A DNA stretch of 64,000 nucleotides from Flavobacterium commune (GCF_001857965.1 NZ_CP017774.1:2480001-2544000), one strand, 5' to 3'; numbered from the stretch's first letter, positions 38,582 to 46,480 are shown. Made by a program: numbers and translations. Notes: generated by a model from the letters alone, not told the origin.

Positions 38582-40798
38582 ATGAGTGTTAATTTTAAAA
38601 AATCAGGCATGTTGTTAATGGTGCTTGTTGCTCTTCATTGTCAGAGTCAGACATTACCTTTTTATAATACAAAATTACCGATTGATCAAAGGGTTCAGGA
38701 TTTGATTTCCAGACTTACTTTAGAGGAAAAAGTAGAGCAAATGATGAATGCTACCCCGGAAATAAAGAGATTAAATATTGCACCTTATGATTATTGGAAT
38801 GAAGCGCTTCATGGTGTGGGACGTTCGGGCACTGCTACAGTTTTCCCCCAAGCTATAGGTTTAGGGGCTACTTTTGATACCGATTTAGCACTTAAGGTTT
38901 CTACTGCCATTTCAGATGAAGCCAGAGCAATGTATAATGTTGCAAAAGCCAAAGGCTATAATAAACAATACGGAGGTCTGACTTTCTGGACACCTAATAT
39001 TAATATTTTTAGAGATCCTCGTTGGGGTCGTGGGCAGGAAACTTATGGAGAAGATCCTTTTTTGACGGCTATGATAGGTACTGAATTTGTAAAAGGATTG
39101 CAGGGGGATAATCCTATTTATTTAAAAACAGCTGCTTGTGCTAAACATTTTGCTGTGCATAGTGGTCCGGAAAAAGTAAGACATGAATTTAATGCCGAAG
39201 TTACTCCAAAAGATTTATGGGAAACCTATTTACCTGCTTTTCAGGCATTGGTAGAAGCTAAGGTTGAATCCGTAATGTGTGCTTATAACAGTACCGATGG
39301 CGAACCTTGTTGTGCTAATAAATATTTAATTACTGATGTTTTAAGGAAACAATGGGGGTTTAAAGGTCATGTGGTAACCGATTGCGGAGCTATTGATGAT
39401 TTTTATGTTCCCAAAGATAAAGGAGGGCATGGGATTGTGAAAACCCAATCCGAAGCCGCTGCATTAGTTTTAAAAAGCGGGGTAAGTTTGAATTGTGGAG
39501 ATTCTTATAAATCACTTCCTCAGGCTGTTAAGGATGGATTGATAACTGAAAAAGATATTGATAAGCAATTGGCAATTTTGTTGCAAACCAGATTCAAACT
39601 GGGCTTGTTTGACCCTATGGGAAGTAATCCTTATGATGCTATTGCACCTGAAGTTGTTAATAGTAAAGCACATCGGGAATTAGCAAGGGAAGTGGCTCAA
39701 AAGAGTATGGTTTTGTTAAAAAATAATGGGATTTTACCATTAAAAAATGACCTTTCTAAATATTTTGTAACAGGGCCAAATGCAGCTAGTATCGAAGTCC
39801 TTTTAGGAAATTATTATGGTATAAATCCTAATATGGTAACTATTTTAGAGGGAATTACTGCTTCTATAAGTCCGGCAAGTCAGTTGCAATATCGTTTAGG
39901 AGCAATGCTCAATAAAGAATCTATAAATCCTATTAATTATGCTACCGGCAATGCAGGGGATAGTGATGTAACAATTGTTGTGTTGGGTGTTTCGAGTACT
40001 ATAGAAGGAGAGGAGGGAGATTCATTAGATTCTTCCACAGCAGGAGATAGACTGGATTATAATTTATCTCAAAATCAAATAGATTATTTAAAAGAATTAA
40101 GAAAAACAGCAGATAAAAATCCGAATGATAAAAATCCAATTGTAACTGTAATTACAGGAGGAAGTCCAATGAATCTTGCCGAAGTACAGGAGTTGTCAGA
40201 TGCAGTATTATTGGCTTGGTATCCGGGAGAAGAAGGAGGGACTGCTGTAGCTGATATTCTTTTTGGAAGAACTGCGCCATCAGGAAAATTACCAATAACA
40301 TTTCCAAAATCCTTAGATCAATTGCCTCCATTTGAAGATTATTCGATGAAAGGCAGAACGTATCGATACATGAACGAAGATCCGATGTATCCGTTTGGTT
40401 TTGGATTAAGTTACACCACTTTTTCTTATGGAGACATAAAAGTGTTTTCAGATAAAATTTCGAGAAAGGACAATCTTCGCATTTTCGTAAAAGTAACTAA
40501 TACAGGTAAAGTGAAAGCAGATGAAGTAGTACAATTGTATATTTCGGATTTGGTTGCATCAGTAGATGTGCCTAATTTTCAGCTTGCCAATATGAAAAGA
40601 ATTACTTTGGAACCCGGCGAAGTAAAAGAGGTTGAATTCACTTTGACTCCTGAAGCATTCGAAATGGTTAATAATAAAGGTAATCGGGTTATGGAAGCAG
40701 GAGATTTCAAAATTTATGTGGGAGGATCCAGTCCAATGAAAAGAAGTTTTGAATTAGGTGCGCCTAAAATGTCTGAAGTTATAATTAATGTGAAATAG
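38582..40798 (+). CDS. GH3 beta-xylosidase
   Basis: The open frame reaches back to 38414, but that part contains the promoter and operator. ATG at 38582 is followed by a short signal peptide (MSVNFKKSGMLLMVLVALHCQSQ), giving 738 residues. The nucleophile is Asp267 in VVTDCGAIDDF; the KHFAVHSGPEKVRHEF motif and the C-terminal GH3 and FN3-like domains (YPFGFGLSYTTF) are present. This form with the SGPE motif is typical of exported beta-xylosidases that trim xylo-oligosaccharides to xylose in the periplasm. It is followed by a hairpin element and then the esterase gene on the same strand. Confidence 0.92.
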   Translation: MSVNFKKSGMLLMVLVALHCQSQTLPFYNTKLPIDQRVQDLISRLTLEEKVEQMMNATPEIKRLNIAPYDYWNEALHGVGRSGTATVFPQAIGLGATFDTDLALKVSTAISDEARAMYNVAKAKGYNKQYGGLTFWTPNINIFRDPRWGRGQETYGEDPFLTAMIGTEFVKGLQGDNPIYLKTAACAKHFAVHSGPEKVRHEFNAEVTPKDLWETYLPAFQALVEAKVESVMCAYNSTDGEPCCANKYLITDVLRKQWGFKGHVVTDCGAIDDFYVPKDKGGHGIVKTQSEAAALVLKSGVSLNCGDSYKSLPQAVKDGLITEKDIDKQLAILLQTRFKLGLFDPMGSNPYDAIAPEVVNSKAHRELAREVAQKSMVLLKNNGILPLKNDLSKYFVTGPNAASIEVLLGNYYGINPNMVTILEGITASISPASQLQYRLGAMLNKESINPINYATGNAGDSDVTIVVLGVSSTIEGEEGDSLDSSTAGDRLDYNLSQNQIDYLKELRKTADKNPNDKNPIVTVITGGSPMNLAEVQELSDAVLLAWYPGEEGGTAVADILFGRTAPSGKLPITFPKSLDQLPPFEDYSMKGRTYRYMNEDPMYPFGFGLSYTTFSYGDIKVFSDKISRKDNLRIFVKVTNTGKVKADEVVQLYISDLVASVDVPNFQLANMKRITLEPGEVKEVEFTLTPEAFEMVNNKGNRVMEAGDFKIYVGGSSPMKRSFELGAPKMSEVIINVK

Positions 40799-40806
40799 TA
40801 AATAGG

Positions 40807-40947
40807 GCTTTGAATTGCCTCCAGCTTTAGTTGGAGTAAAATAAATATGAAATCGGCTTTAGCTAAAAGAAAAATAATTTTGGCTAAAGCCAATGAATTC
40901 AATTCTTAATTCTATTTCTCCAGCTAAAGCTGGAGGCAATTCAAAGC
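40807..40947. repeat. Large nested inverted repeat between GH3 and esterase genes
   Basis: Outer 30-nt arms at 40807-40836 and 40918-40947 differ at one position. Inner 14-nt arms at 40855-40868 and 40878-40891 also differ at one position. The element fills most of the 174-bp spacer and would fold into one long hairpin in RNA. No ORF with recognisable content lies inside. Confidence 0.85.
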
Positions 40948-40972
40948 TTTTATAAAAATAAAAACATACAAA

Positions 40973-42901
40973 ATGAATAAATTAAAAAATGCATTAATTG
41001 TTCTGCTTTTCATTCCATCTAATATGATTCTTTCTCAAATTAAACTTCCTAAACTAATTAGTGATGGGGTTGTTTTGCAAAGAAATGAAAAAGTAAAAAT
41101 TTGGGGATGGGCTTCACCAAAGGAAAAAATCAAGTTAGAATTCAAATCCAAAGTGTATTTTACAGAAGCGGATCAAGAAGGAAATTGGAATATTATTTTG
41201 CAGGCTGAAAAAGCAGGAGGACCTTACCAAATGGCTCTTAAGGCTAGTAATGAAATTGTAATCAAAGATATTCTATTTGGCGATGTTTGGATTTGTTCGG
41301 GACAGTCAAATATGGAACTTCCTATGGAACGCCTCAAAGAAAAGTATGGAGAGGTGATTAAAAACGCAAAAAATGCCAATATTAGACATTTTTTAGTGCC
41401 AGATAAATACAATTTTCAAAAAGAGCAAGCCGATTTAGATTCGGGAAATTGGATTTCTGCAAGTCCTGAAACGGTGCTTAATTTTTCAGGAGTAGCCTAT
41501 TTTTTTGCTAAAAATATTTATGAGAAACATCAGGTTCCTATTGGGTTAATTAATTCAGCATTAGGAGGTTCTCCTATAGAAGCTTGGTTGAGTGACACTG
41601 CACTCACTGCTTTTCCGGAGGCTTACAACGAAGCTCAAAAATTCAAGAGCAATGATTATATCAAGGAAATTGAAACCGCCGATAAAAAACGAAATGAAGA
41701 ATGGTATCAATTATTGAATGCAAATGATGAAGGGGTAAAGAATAACTGGAATTTAGCAGGAATAGATGATGGAAACTGGGAACAAATGTCTATTCCTGGA
41801 TTCTGGAATCGTCAGTCTATTGGAAATGTCAATGGGGCAGTTTGGTTTAGAAAAGAAATACAAATCCCTAAATCGATGGTAGGAAAGCCAGCTAAATTGT
41901 TCATGGGATGTATTGTTGATCAGGATTTTGTTTATGTCAATGATGAATTAGTAGGTACTACTGGTTATCAATATCCGCCACGCAGATATACCGTAAAACC
42001 AACTGTTTTGAAAGAAGGAAAGAATGTTATTTCGATAAGAGTGATTAATAATTCCGGACAGGGAGGATTTGTATTGGACAAACCTTATTATTTGGCGGTA
42101 GATAAAGATACTATCGATTTAAAAGGATTGTGGAAATACAAATTGGGAGCAACAATGAAGCCGTTAAGAGGAGAGACCTTTATTCGCTGGAAACCAGAAG
42201 GTTTGTTTAATGCTATGATTGCTCCCTTAACTAATTTAAAAATTAAAGGGGTTTTATGGTATCAAGGCGAATCAAATTCAGGAAATCCTAAATTATATGC
42301 TAAAGCTTTACCAGCATTAATACAGGATTGGAGAACAAAATGGGGACAGGGTAATTTTCCTTTTCTTTTTGTTCAATTGCCTAATTATATGGAAACTTTT
42401 TCAGAACCTAGAGAAAGCAATTGGGCGGCTTTAAGACAAGCTCAGTTAGAAACATTAAGCGTGCCTAATACAGCTATGGCAGTAACGATTGATTTGGGAG
42501 AGTGGAACGATATTCATCCTTTAAATAAAGAAGATGTGGGGAAACGCTTGTCTTTATTGGCTCGAAAGTTAGCCTATGGAGAGCGTAAATTACAAGCTTC
42601 AAGCCCGATGCCAAATACTTCTGTTTTTGAAAAAGATAAAGCTATTATTTCTTTCAAAAATAGTGGAGGAGGACTAATTGTAAAAAAAGGAACTGAATTA
42701 AAATCTTTTGCTATTTCAGATGATGGCAAAAATTTTGTCTGGGCAAAGGCTAAAATAATTGGTAATAACGTAGAAGTCTGGAATGAAAAAATAAGCAATC
42801 CCACAATCGTTCGATATGCCTGGGATAACAATCCAGAAGATGCTAATTTATTTTCGAAAGAAGGATTACCGGCTACACCTTTTGAAGTGAAAAAGAAATA
42901 A
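40973..42901 (+). CDS. Exported SGNH / sialate O-acetylesterase-like carbohydrate esterase
   Basis: A 642-residue exported protein (signal about 1-21). It has the family motif DVWICSGQSNMELPM with nucleophile Ser112, the GVLWYQGESNSG motif, and a D-x-x-H pair Asp513/His515 in EWNDIHP that can complete the triad. A jelly-roll insert (about 255-390) splits the catalytic domain, as in known members. Homologues in xylan loci deacetylate xylan or its oligosaccharides, so acetylxylan esterase is the probable role here; the older name sialate O-acetylesterase is misleading in this context. It ends at a bidirectional terminator facing the LacI gene. Confidence 0.85.
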   Translation: MNKLKNALIVLLFIPSNMILSQIKLPKLISDGVVLQRNEKVKIWGWASPKEKIKLEFKSKVYFTEADQEGNWNIILQAEKAGGPYQMALKASNEIVIKDILFGDVWICSGQSNMELPMERLKEKYGEVIKNAKNANIRHFLVPDKYNFQKEQADLDSGNWISASPETVLNFSGVAYFFAKNIYEKHQVPIGLINSALGGSPIEAWLSDTALTAFPEAYNEAQKFKSNDYIKEIETADKKRNEEWYQLLNANDEGVKNNWNLAGIDDGNWEQMSIPGFWNRQSIGNVNGAVWFRKEIQIPKSMVGKPAKLFMGCIVDQDFVYVNDELVGTTGYQYPPRRYTVKPTVLKEGKNVISIRVINNSGQGGFVLDKPYYLAVDKDTIDLKGLWKYKLGATMKPLRGETFIRWKPEGLFNAMIAPLTNLKIKGVLWYQGESNSGNPKLYAKALPALIQDWRTKWGQGNFPFLFVQLPNYMETFSEPRESNWAALRQAQLETLSVPNTAMAVTIDLGEWNDIHPLNKEDVGKRLSLLARKLAYGERKLQASSPMPNTSVFEKDKAIISFKNSGGGLIVKKGTELKSFAISDDGKNFVWAKAKIIGNNVEVWNEKISNPTIVRYAWDNNPEDANLFSKEGLPATPFEVKKK

Positions 42902-42907
42902 TCAAAA

Positions 42908-42955
42908 AACCACGTTAGCAGACATTATGCTTAACGTGGTTTCTTTTTTAGATTC
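42908..42955. terminator. Terminator between the esterase and LacI genes
   Basis: A 10-bp stem AACCACGTTA (42908-42917) with TAACGTGGTT (42932-42941), flanked by A and T runs, lying between convergent genes. It can serve both strands. Confidence 0.85.
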
Positions 42956-43979
42956 TTTTAGAAGATTCCCGAACCAGTACTTCGGTATTTAGAAAAGTGA
43001 TTTCTTTGACTTCATCTTTTTTATTCGATTTTATGTTTTTTAGTATAATCTCAGCTGATGCTTTTCCCATTTTGGCAGCGGGATGCGTAATGGTGGATAA
43101 ATTAGGATCTATAATTTGTGAGATAGGGTCATTATTAAAACCGATTATAGCTAATTCTTCAGGGATTTTAATGCCTCTTTTTTTTGCTGTTTGAATAGCA
43201 CTAACAGCTATAATATCTCCGGAAGCAAAAATTCCATCCGGACGAAGTTCTAAATCAAATAATTTGTTACTGGCTTTAGCTCCTTCTTCGTAGGTAACTG
43301 TTTTTAGATTGACTATTAATTCTTCGATTAAAGGTAAATTGTGGTCTTTTAAAGCATCAAGATAACCTCTTTTTCTTTCGCTGTACAAATTACCAAATTC
43401 AGATCCGGCGGTAAGATGGGCAATACGGGTGCAACCTTGTTCAATAAGATGTTTTGTAGCCTTGTAACCGGCTGCATAGTTATCAATGATAACCCGGAAC
43501 GTATTAAAATCTTTGGGTACACGGTCAACAAAAACTAAAGGAATATTGTTGCTCACAAATTGTTGAAAGTGCGAAGTGTCACGTGTTTCCATTGCAAGTG
43601 AGCTAATTACACCACTTACTCTACTGCTGTATAAAGACTTTGCTAAACTGACTTCTTCTTCGTAAGAGTCATGTGATTGCATAATAATTACGTTGTATCC
43701 TGATTTTTGAGCCGTAATTTCAATACCACTAATTAATGAAGAAAGGAAAGGTTGGGTAACGGTGGGTATTAGAACACCAATTGTATTGGTTTTGTTACCA
43801 CGAAGTCCTGCTGCCAAAGTATTGGGGACATAACCCATTTCTTCGGCGGTTTTTTTTACTTTCTTTATCGTTTTATCGCTAATTGACGGATGATCTTTTA
43901 ACGCTCTCGAAATGGTAGAGGTTGCAAGATTCAGTTTTTCAGCGATATCATAAATGGTAATATCTTTATTTTCTTCCAT
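42948..43979 (-). CDS. LacI-family transcriptional regulator of the PUL
   Basis: A 343-residue regulator. The N-terminal helix-turn-helix ITIYDIAEKLNLATSTISRAL (about 7-27; recognition helix TSTISRAL) and the hinge region are those of the LacI/GalR family. From about residue 63 a periplasmic-binding-protein-like effector domain follows (TIGVLIPTVTQPFLSSLISGIE). It is the only transcription factor in the window's PUL, and three CG-centred palindromes suited to this family lie before PUL genes. Probable role: repressor released by a xylan-derived sugar. The effector is unknown. Its promoter element TATATTTG lies at 44000-44007. Confidence 0.92.
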   Translation of the reverse strand: MEENKDITIYDIAEKLNLATSTISRALKDHPSISDKTIKKVKKTAEEMGYVPNTLAAGLRGNKTNTIGVLIPTVTQPFLSSLISGIEITAQKSGYNVIIMQSHDSYEEEVSLAKSLYSSRVSGVISSLAMETRDTSHFQQFVSNNIPLVFVDRVPKDFNTFRVIIDNYAAGYKATKHLIEQGCTRIAHLTAGSEFGNLYSERKRGYLDALKDHNLPLIEELIVNLKTVTYEEGAKASNKLFDLELRPDGIFASGDIIAVSAIQTAKKRGIKIPEELAIIGFNNDPISQIIDPNLSTITHPAAKMGKASAEIILKNIKSNKKDEVKEITFLNTEVLVRESSKRI

Positions 43980-43999
43980 AAACTAAAACGTGTGAATCA

Positions 44000-44007
44000 C
44001 AAATATA
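44000..44007 (-). promoter_or_regulatory. -7 promoter element of the LacI gene
   Basis: TATATTTG on the minus strand, 21 nt before the start codon, matching TAnnTTTG. No clear -33 TTTG is seen. Confidence 0.45.
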
Positions 44008-44202
44008 TACATTTTCGAGTAATTGTCTTTGTCGTTTTTTAGGAATATTTCTAGCTTGTGACAATGTTAGCCTGAGGTGAATACAAATAGTAATTTAAAC
44101 AAAAATATTTTGATGCGTTTGGATAGGTTCAAAAAGAGCTAAGAATAAGTGATTTGTTTTAAGGTGTGGAAAAAATGTTCTATTTATGTTAAGCTGTTCT
44201 GG

Positions 44203-44262
44203 TAGTCAGCCGCGGAGGAGACTCGAACCTGTGTCTGCCGTGGCGGATATGAGCTTGACGAA
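44203..44262 (-). pseudogene. Degraded tRNA-Met fragment C
   Basis: The 3' half of the tRNA-Met found at 44946-45018 is recognisable (T arm ACTCGAACCTGTG on the plus strand, anticodon ATGAGC, GACGA of the anticodon/D region). The acceptor arm is altered and the variable arm is replaced by the palindrome-like TCTGCCGTGGCGGA (44234-44247). The 5' half is missing; the broken GIY-YIG gene abuts it. Confidence 0.65.
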
Positions 44263-44518
44263 TTATAAGTTTTTGATAATGTTTTTAATAAATTCTCGTC
44301 CTATTCCTGTTTTAAAATATTTTTCTCTTTTCATTGCCTCAGATTTAGAATTGAAAAATTCAATATGAATTATAATCCATGGTCTGTATTTGATGGTATG
44401 TCCTTTTGTTGCTAAATGATTGTGAGATTTGAAACGTTCAATAATGTTGGAAGTGTATCCAGTGTAGTGCTGATTAAATTTTCCAGAATTATAGAATTTA
44501 GACTACGAATTCATCCAT
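44263..44518 (-). pseudogene. Broken GIY-YIG nuclease gene copy
   Basis: This is nearly identical in sequence to the intact gene at 44633-44887 over its 3' two thirds. The reading frame starts MDEFVV and then meets a stop at codon 7; a one-base insertion within the next 40 nt shifts the frame. Length is 256 bp against 255 for the intact copy. It is therefore a decayed second copy in a unit repeated at about 370-bp offset. Confidence 0.8.
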
Positions 44519-44540
44519 ATAGATATTTTTTAAACAAAAA

Positions 44541-44567
44541 AAAACACCAGCTTTTCAGTGGTGTTTT
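44541..44567 (-). terminator. Terminator-like hairpin in the repeat unit
   Basis: AAAACACCA (44541-44549) pairs with TGGTGTTTT (44559-44567). It stands at the 3' side of tRNA fragment D, as the hairpin at 44913-44942 stands after the intact tRNA. Confidence 0.65.
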
Positions 44568-44572
44568 CTTAG

Positions 44573-44632
44573 TAGTCAGCCGCGGCGGAGACTCGAAGCT
44601 GTGTCCGCCGTGGCGGATATGAGCTTGACGAG
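44573..44632 (-). pseudogene. Degraded tRNA-Met fragment D
   Basis: The same structure as fragment C: altered acceptor arm, recognisable T arm, palindrome TCCGCCGTGGCGGA (44604-44617) in place of the variable arm, intact CAT anticodon region, and an end within GACGAG. The stop codon of the intact GIY-YIG gene begins at the next base. Confidence 0.65.
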
Positions 44633-44887
44633 TTATAAGTTTTTGATAATGTTTTTAATAAATTCTCGTCCTATTCCTGTTTTAAAATATTTTTCTCTTT
44701 TCATTGCCTCAGATTTAGAATTGAAAAATTCAATATGAATTATAATCCATGGTCTGTATTTGATGGTATGTCCTTTTGTTGCTAAATGATTGTGAGATTT
44801 GAAGCGGTCGATAACATTGGAAGTGTATCCAGTGTAGTGCTGATTGAAGTTTTCAGAAAACAGAATATAAACTACAAATTCATCCAT
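44633..44887 (-). CDS. Small single-domain GIY-YIG nuclease
   Basis: An 84-residue protein consisting of a GIY-YIG fold alone: the VVYILFS and HYTGYTSN segments correspond to the two name motifs, followed by the conserved Arg in DRFKSH and the catalytic-type Glu in SKSEAMKREKYFK. Such UPF0213-like proteins are a widespread family of uncertain role. Unusual here are its position, with the stop codon abutting a tRNA-Met fragment and the start facing an intact tRNA-Met gene, and the broken second copy 370 bp away. This suggests a small mobile cassette tied to tRNA sequence, which is an inference. Confidence 0.8.
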   Translation of the reverse strand: MDEFVVYILFSENFNQHYTGYTSNVIDRFKSHNHLATKGHTIKYRPWIIIHIEFFNSKSEAMKREKYFKTGIGREFIKNIIKNL

Positions 44888-44912
44888 ATGTTTTTATTGA
44901 TAAATATAAATA

Positions 44913-44942
44913 AAAAAGCCTCATATTTCTATGAAGCTTTTC
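44913..44942 (-). terminator. Terminator after tRNA-Met 1
   Basis: AAAGCCTCAT and ATGAAGCTTT form a stem that is fully paired (one G-U) only in the minus-strand transcript. It lies directly after the 3' end of the tRNA. Confidence 0.7.
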
Positions 44943-44945
44943 TAG

Positions 44946-45018
44946 TAGCGGGAACAGGACTCGAACCTGTGACCTTCGGGTTATGAGCCCGACGAGCTGC
45001 CTACTGCTCTATCCCGCG
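44946..45018 (-). tRNA. tRNA-fMet(CAT), copy 1
   Basis: A cloverleaf folds on the minus strand with D arm GAGC/GCTC (A11-T24 pair), anticodon CAT in loop CTCATAA, and three consecutive G-C pairs at the end of the anticodon stem (GGG/CCC). Together with an unpaired first acceptor position (C1 opposite T72), these are initiator hallmarks. The T arm is ACAGG/CCTGT. Encoded 3' bases are CTA rather than CCA, so CCA must be added after transcription. Confidence 0.93.
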
Positions 45019-45040
45019 ATGTATTTTCAATATATTTTTA

Positions 45041-45100
45041 GAACCTGTGTCCGCCTTGGCGGATATGAGCTCTTTGATTTGCCTACTGCTCTATCCCGCG
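45041..45100 (-). pseudogene. Degraded tRNA-Met fragment A
   Basis: It keeps the tRNA 5' part (acceptor strand and D arm up to AGGCA), the ATGAGC anticodon region and the start of the T arm. It lacks the 3' acceptor strand and has the TCCGCCTTGGCGGA element (45050-45063) instead of the variable arm. The D-arm 3' strand and the anticodon stem are lost, so it cannot fold as a tRNA. Confidence 0.7.
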
Positions 45101-45135
45101 ATGTGCGTTTTGTAATCTCAATAAGGCTATCTTAG

Positions 45136-45208
45136 TAGCGGGAACAGGACTCGAACCTGTGACCTTCGGGTTATGAGCCCGACGAGCTGCCTACTGCTCT
45201 ATCCCGCG
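45136..45208 (-). tRNA. tRNA-fMet(CAT), copy 2
   Basis: Identical over the whole cloverleaf to the gene at 44946-45018, with the same initiator features. It lies between the two fragments A and B. Confidence 0.93.
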
Positions 45209-45233
45209 ATATATTTTCAATTTGTCAATTTCT

Positions 45234-45293
45234 GAACCTGTGTCCGCCATGGCGGATATGAGCCATCTGATTTGGATAATGTTTTATCCCGCG
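45234..45293 (-). pseudogene. Degraded tRNA-Met fragment B
   Basis: The same architecture as fragment A but more decayed. The palindrome here is perfect, TCCGCCATGGCGGA (45243-45256). The acceptor 5' strand CGCGGGAT survives at 45286-45293, while the D arm is largely lost. Confidence 0.65.
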
Positions 45294-45383
45294 ATGTTTC
45301 GGGTGCAAATATACAAATAAATTCGACATATACAATGCCGAATTTTAAAAAATGTTTTATTTCGTCTATTGGCTTGATATGAC

Positions 45384-45391
45384 TACCTTTG
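45384..45391 (+). promoter_or_regulatory. -7 promoter element of era
   Basis: TACCTTTG matches TAnnTTTG. It lies within the upstream extension of the era reading frame and supports the start at 45412. Confidence 0.5.
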
Positions 45392-45411
45392 CAGCATTAA
45401 ATTATAAGAAA

Positions 45412-46293
45412 ATGACACATAAAGCTGGTTTTGTAAATATTATAGGGAATCCAAATGTAGGGAAATCAACCTTGATGAATGCCTTTGTAGGAGAGCGATT
45501 GTCTATTATAACGTCAAAAGCGCAAACTACCCGTCATAGAATTCTGGGGATTGTAAACGGTGACGATTTTCAAATGGTACTTTCGGATACGCCCGGAATT
45601 ATCAAACCTGCTTATGAAATGCAGGAATCGATGATGGATTTTGTGAAATCGGCTTTTGAAGATGCTGATGTGTTGATTTATATGGTCGAAATAGGAGAGC
45701 AGGAATTGAAAGATGAAGCTTTTTTTAATAAAATTATTCATTCTAAGATTCCGGTTTTGTTGTTGTTGAATAAGATTGATAATTCTAATCAGGAGCAATT
45801 AGAGCAGCAAGTGGCTTTCTGGACTGAGAAAGTGCCGAATGCAGAAATTTACCCCATTTCGGCTTTACAAAACTTTAATGTACCGGAAGTTTTTCAAAGA
45901 ATTATTTCGTTATTACCGGATTCACCGCCTTATTATCCAAAAGACCAATTGACCGATAAACCGGAACGTTTTTTTGTGAATGAGATTATTCGCGAAAAAA
46001 TCTTGTTGAATTACAGCAAAGAAATTCCGTATGCTGTAGAAATTGTAACGGAAGAGTTTGTTGAAACGGATACTATTATTCGTATTCGTTCGCTGATTAT
46101 GGTCGAAAGAGATACTCAAAAAGGTATTGTTATTGGTCATAAAGGAGCGGCTTTGAAGAAAGTAGGAATGGATGCCCGTGTGGATTTAGAGAAATTTTTC
46201 GGAAAACAAATTCACATTGAATTGTATGTGAAGGTCAATAAAAACTGGAGAAGCAACGCTAATATGTTGAAGCGTTTTGGTTATAACCAGTAA
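45412..46293 (+). CDS. era: GTPase Era
   Basis: A 293-residue GTPase needed for 30S ribosome assembly, binding near the 3' end of 16S rRNA. The GTPase motifs are GNPNVGKST (G1), DTPG (G3) and NKID (G4), and a KH RNA-binding domain occupies the C-terminal third, with the VIGHKGAALKKVGMDAR loop. The open frame extends 20 codons upstream, but those cover the promoter element; ATG at 45412 gives the usual MTHKAGFVNIIG start. It is followed by der after about 200 bp of repeats and a separate promoter. Confidence 0.96.
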   Translation: MTHKAGFVNIIGNPNVGKSTLMNAFVGERLSIITSKAQTTRHRILGIVNGDDFQMVLSDTPGIIKPAYEMQESMMDFVKSAFEDADVLIYMVEIGEQELKDEAFFNKIIHSKIPVLLLLNKIDNSNQEQLEQQVAFWTEKVPNAEIYPISALQNFNVPEVFQRIISLLPDSPPYYPKDQLTDKPERFFVNEIIREKILLNYSKEIPYAVEIVTEEFVETDTIIRIRSLIMVERDTQKGIVIGHKGAALKKVGMDARVDLEKFFGKQIHIELYVKVNKNWRSNANMLKRFGYNQ

Positions 46294-46304
46294 TCAGTGG
46301 TCAG

Positions 46305-46320
46305 TCCCGAAGCTTCGGGA
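46305..46320. repeat. Palindrome TCCCGAAGCTTCGGGA
   Basis: A perfect 16-bp palindrome just after era, preceded by CAG as in the related TCCCGATAGCTATCGGGA elements. It may double as an era terminator, although no T run follows. Confidence 0.6.
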
Positions 46321-46384
46321 GTAGTAATCAGTTTTCGCATTTTAATAACTGAATACTTAATGCTGAATACTGCAAACTAAAGTG

Positions 46385-46392
46385 TACCTTTG
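46385..46392 (+). promoter_or_regulatory. -7 promoter element of der
   Basis: TACCTTTG matches TAnnTTTG and lies 110 bp before der. No clear -33 element is seen. Confidence 0.45.
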
Positions 46393-46462
46393 CAAAAAAT
46401 TAAAACACCGCATTTTGGATTTGTTAAACTAATGTGATTTAGTCTGCAAAATCTAAAATATA

Positions 46463-46480
46463 TCCCGATAGCTATCGGGA
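46463..46480. repeat. Palindrome TCCCGATAGCTATCGGGA
   Basis: A perfect 18-bp palindrome in the der leader, 22 bp before the start codon. It is a member of the same short-palindrome family as 27452-27472 and 49791-49812. Confidence 0.7.

Noticed and set aside
44186..44622. Plus-strand ORFs across the GIY-YIG units
   Set aside because: They are antisense shadows of the GIY-YIG copies and tRNA fragments.
45041..45100. Third and fourth tRNA genes at 45041-45100 and 45234-45293
   Set aside because: They lack the 3' acceptor strand and cannot form anticodon and T stems; treated as fragments.
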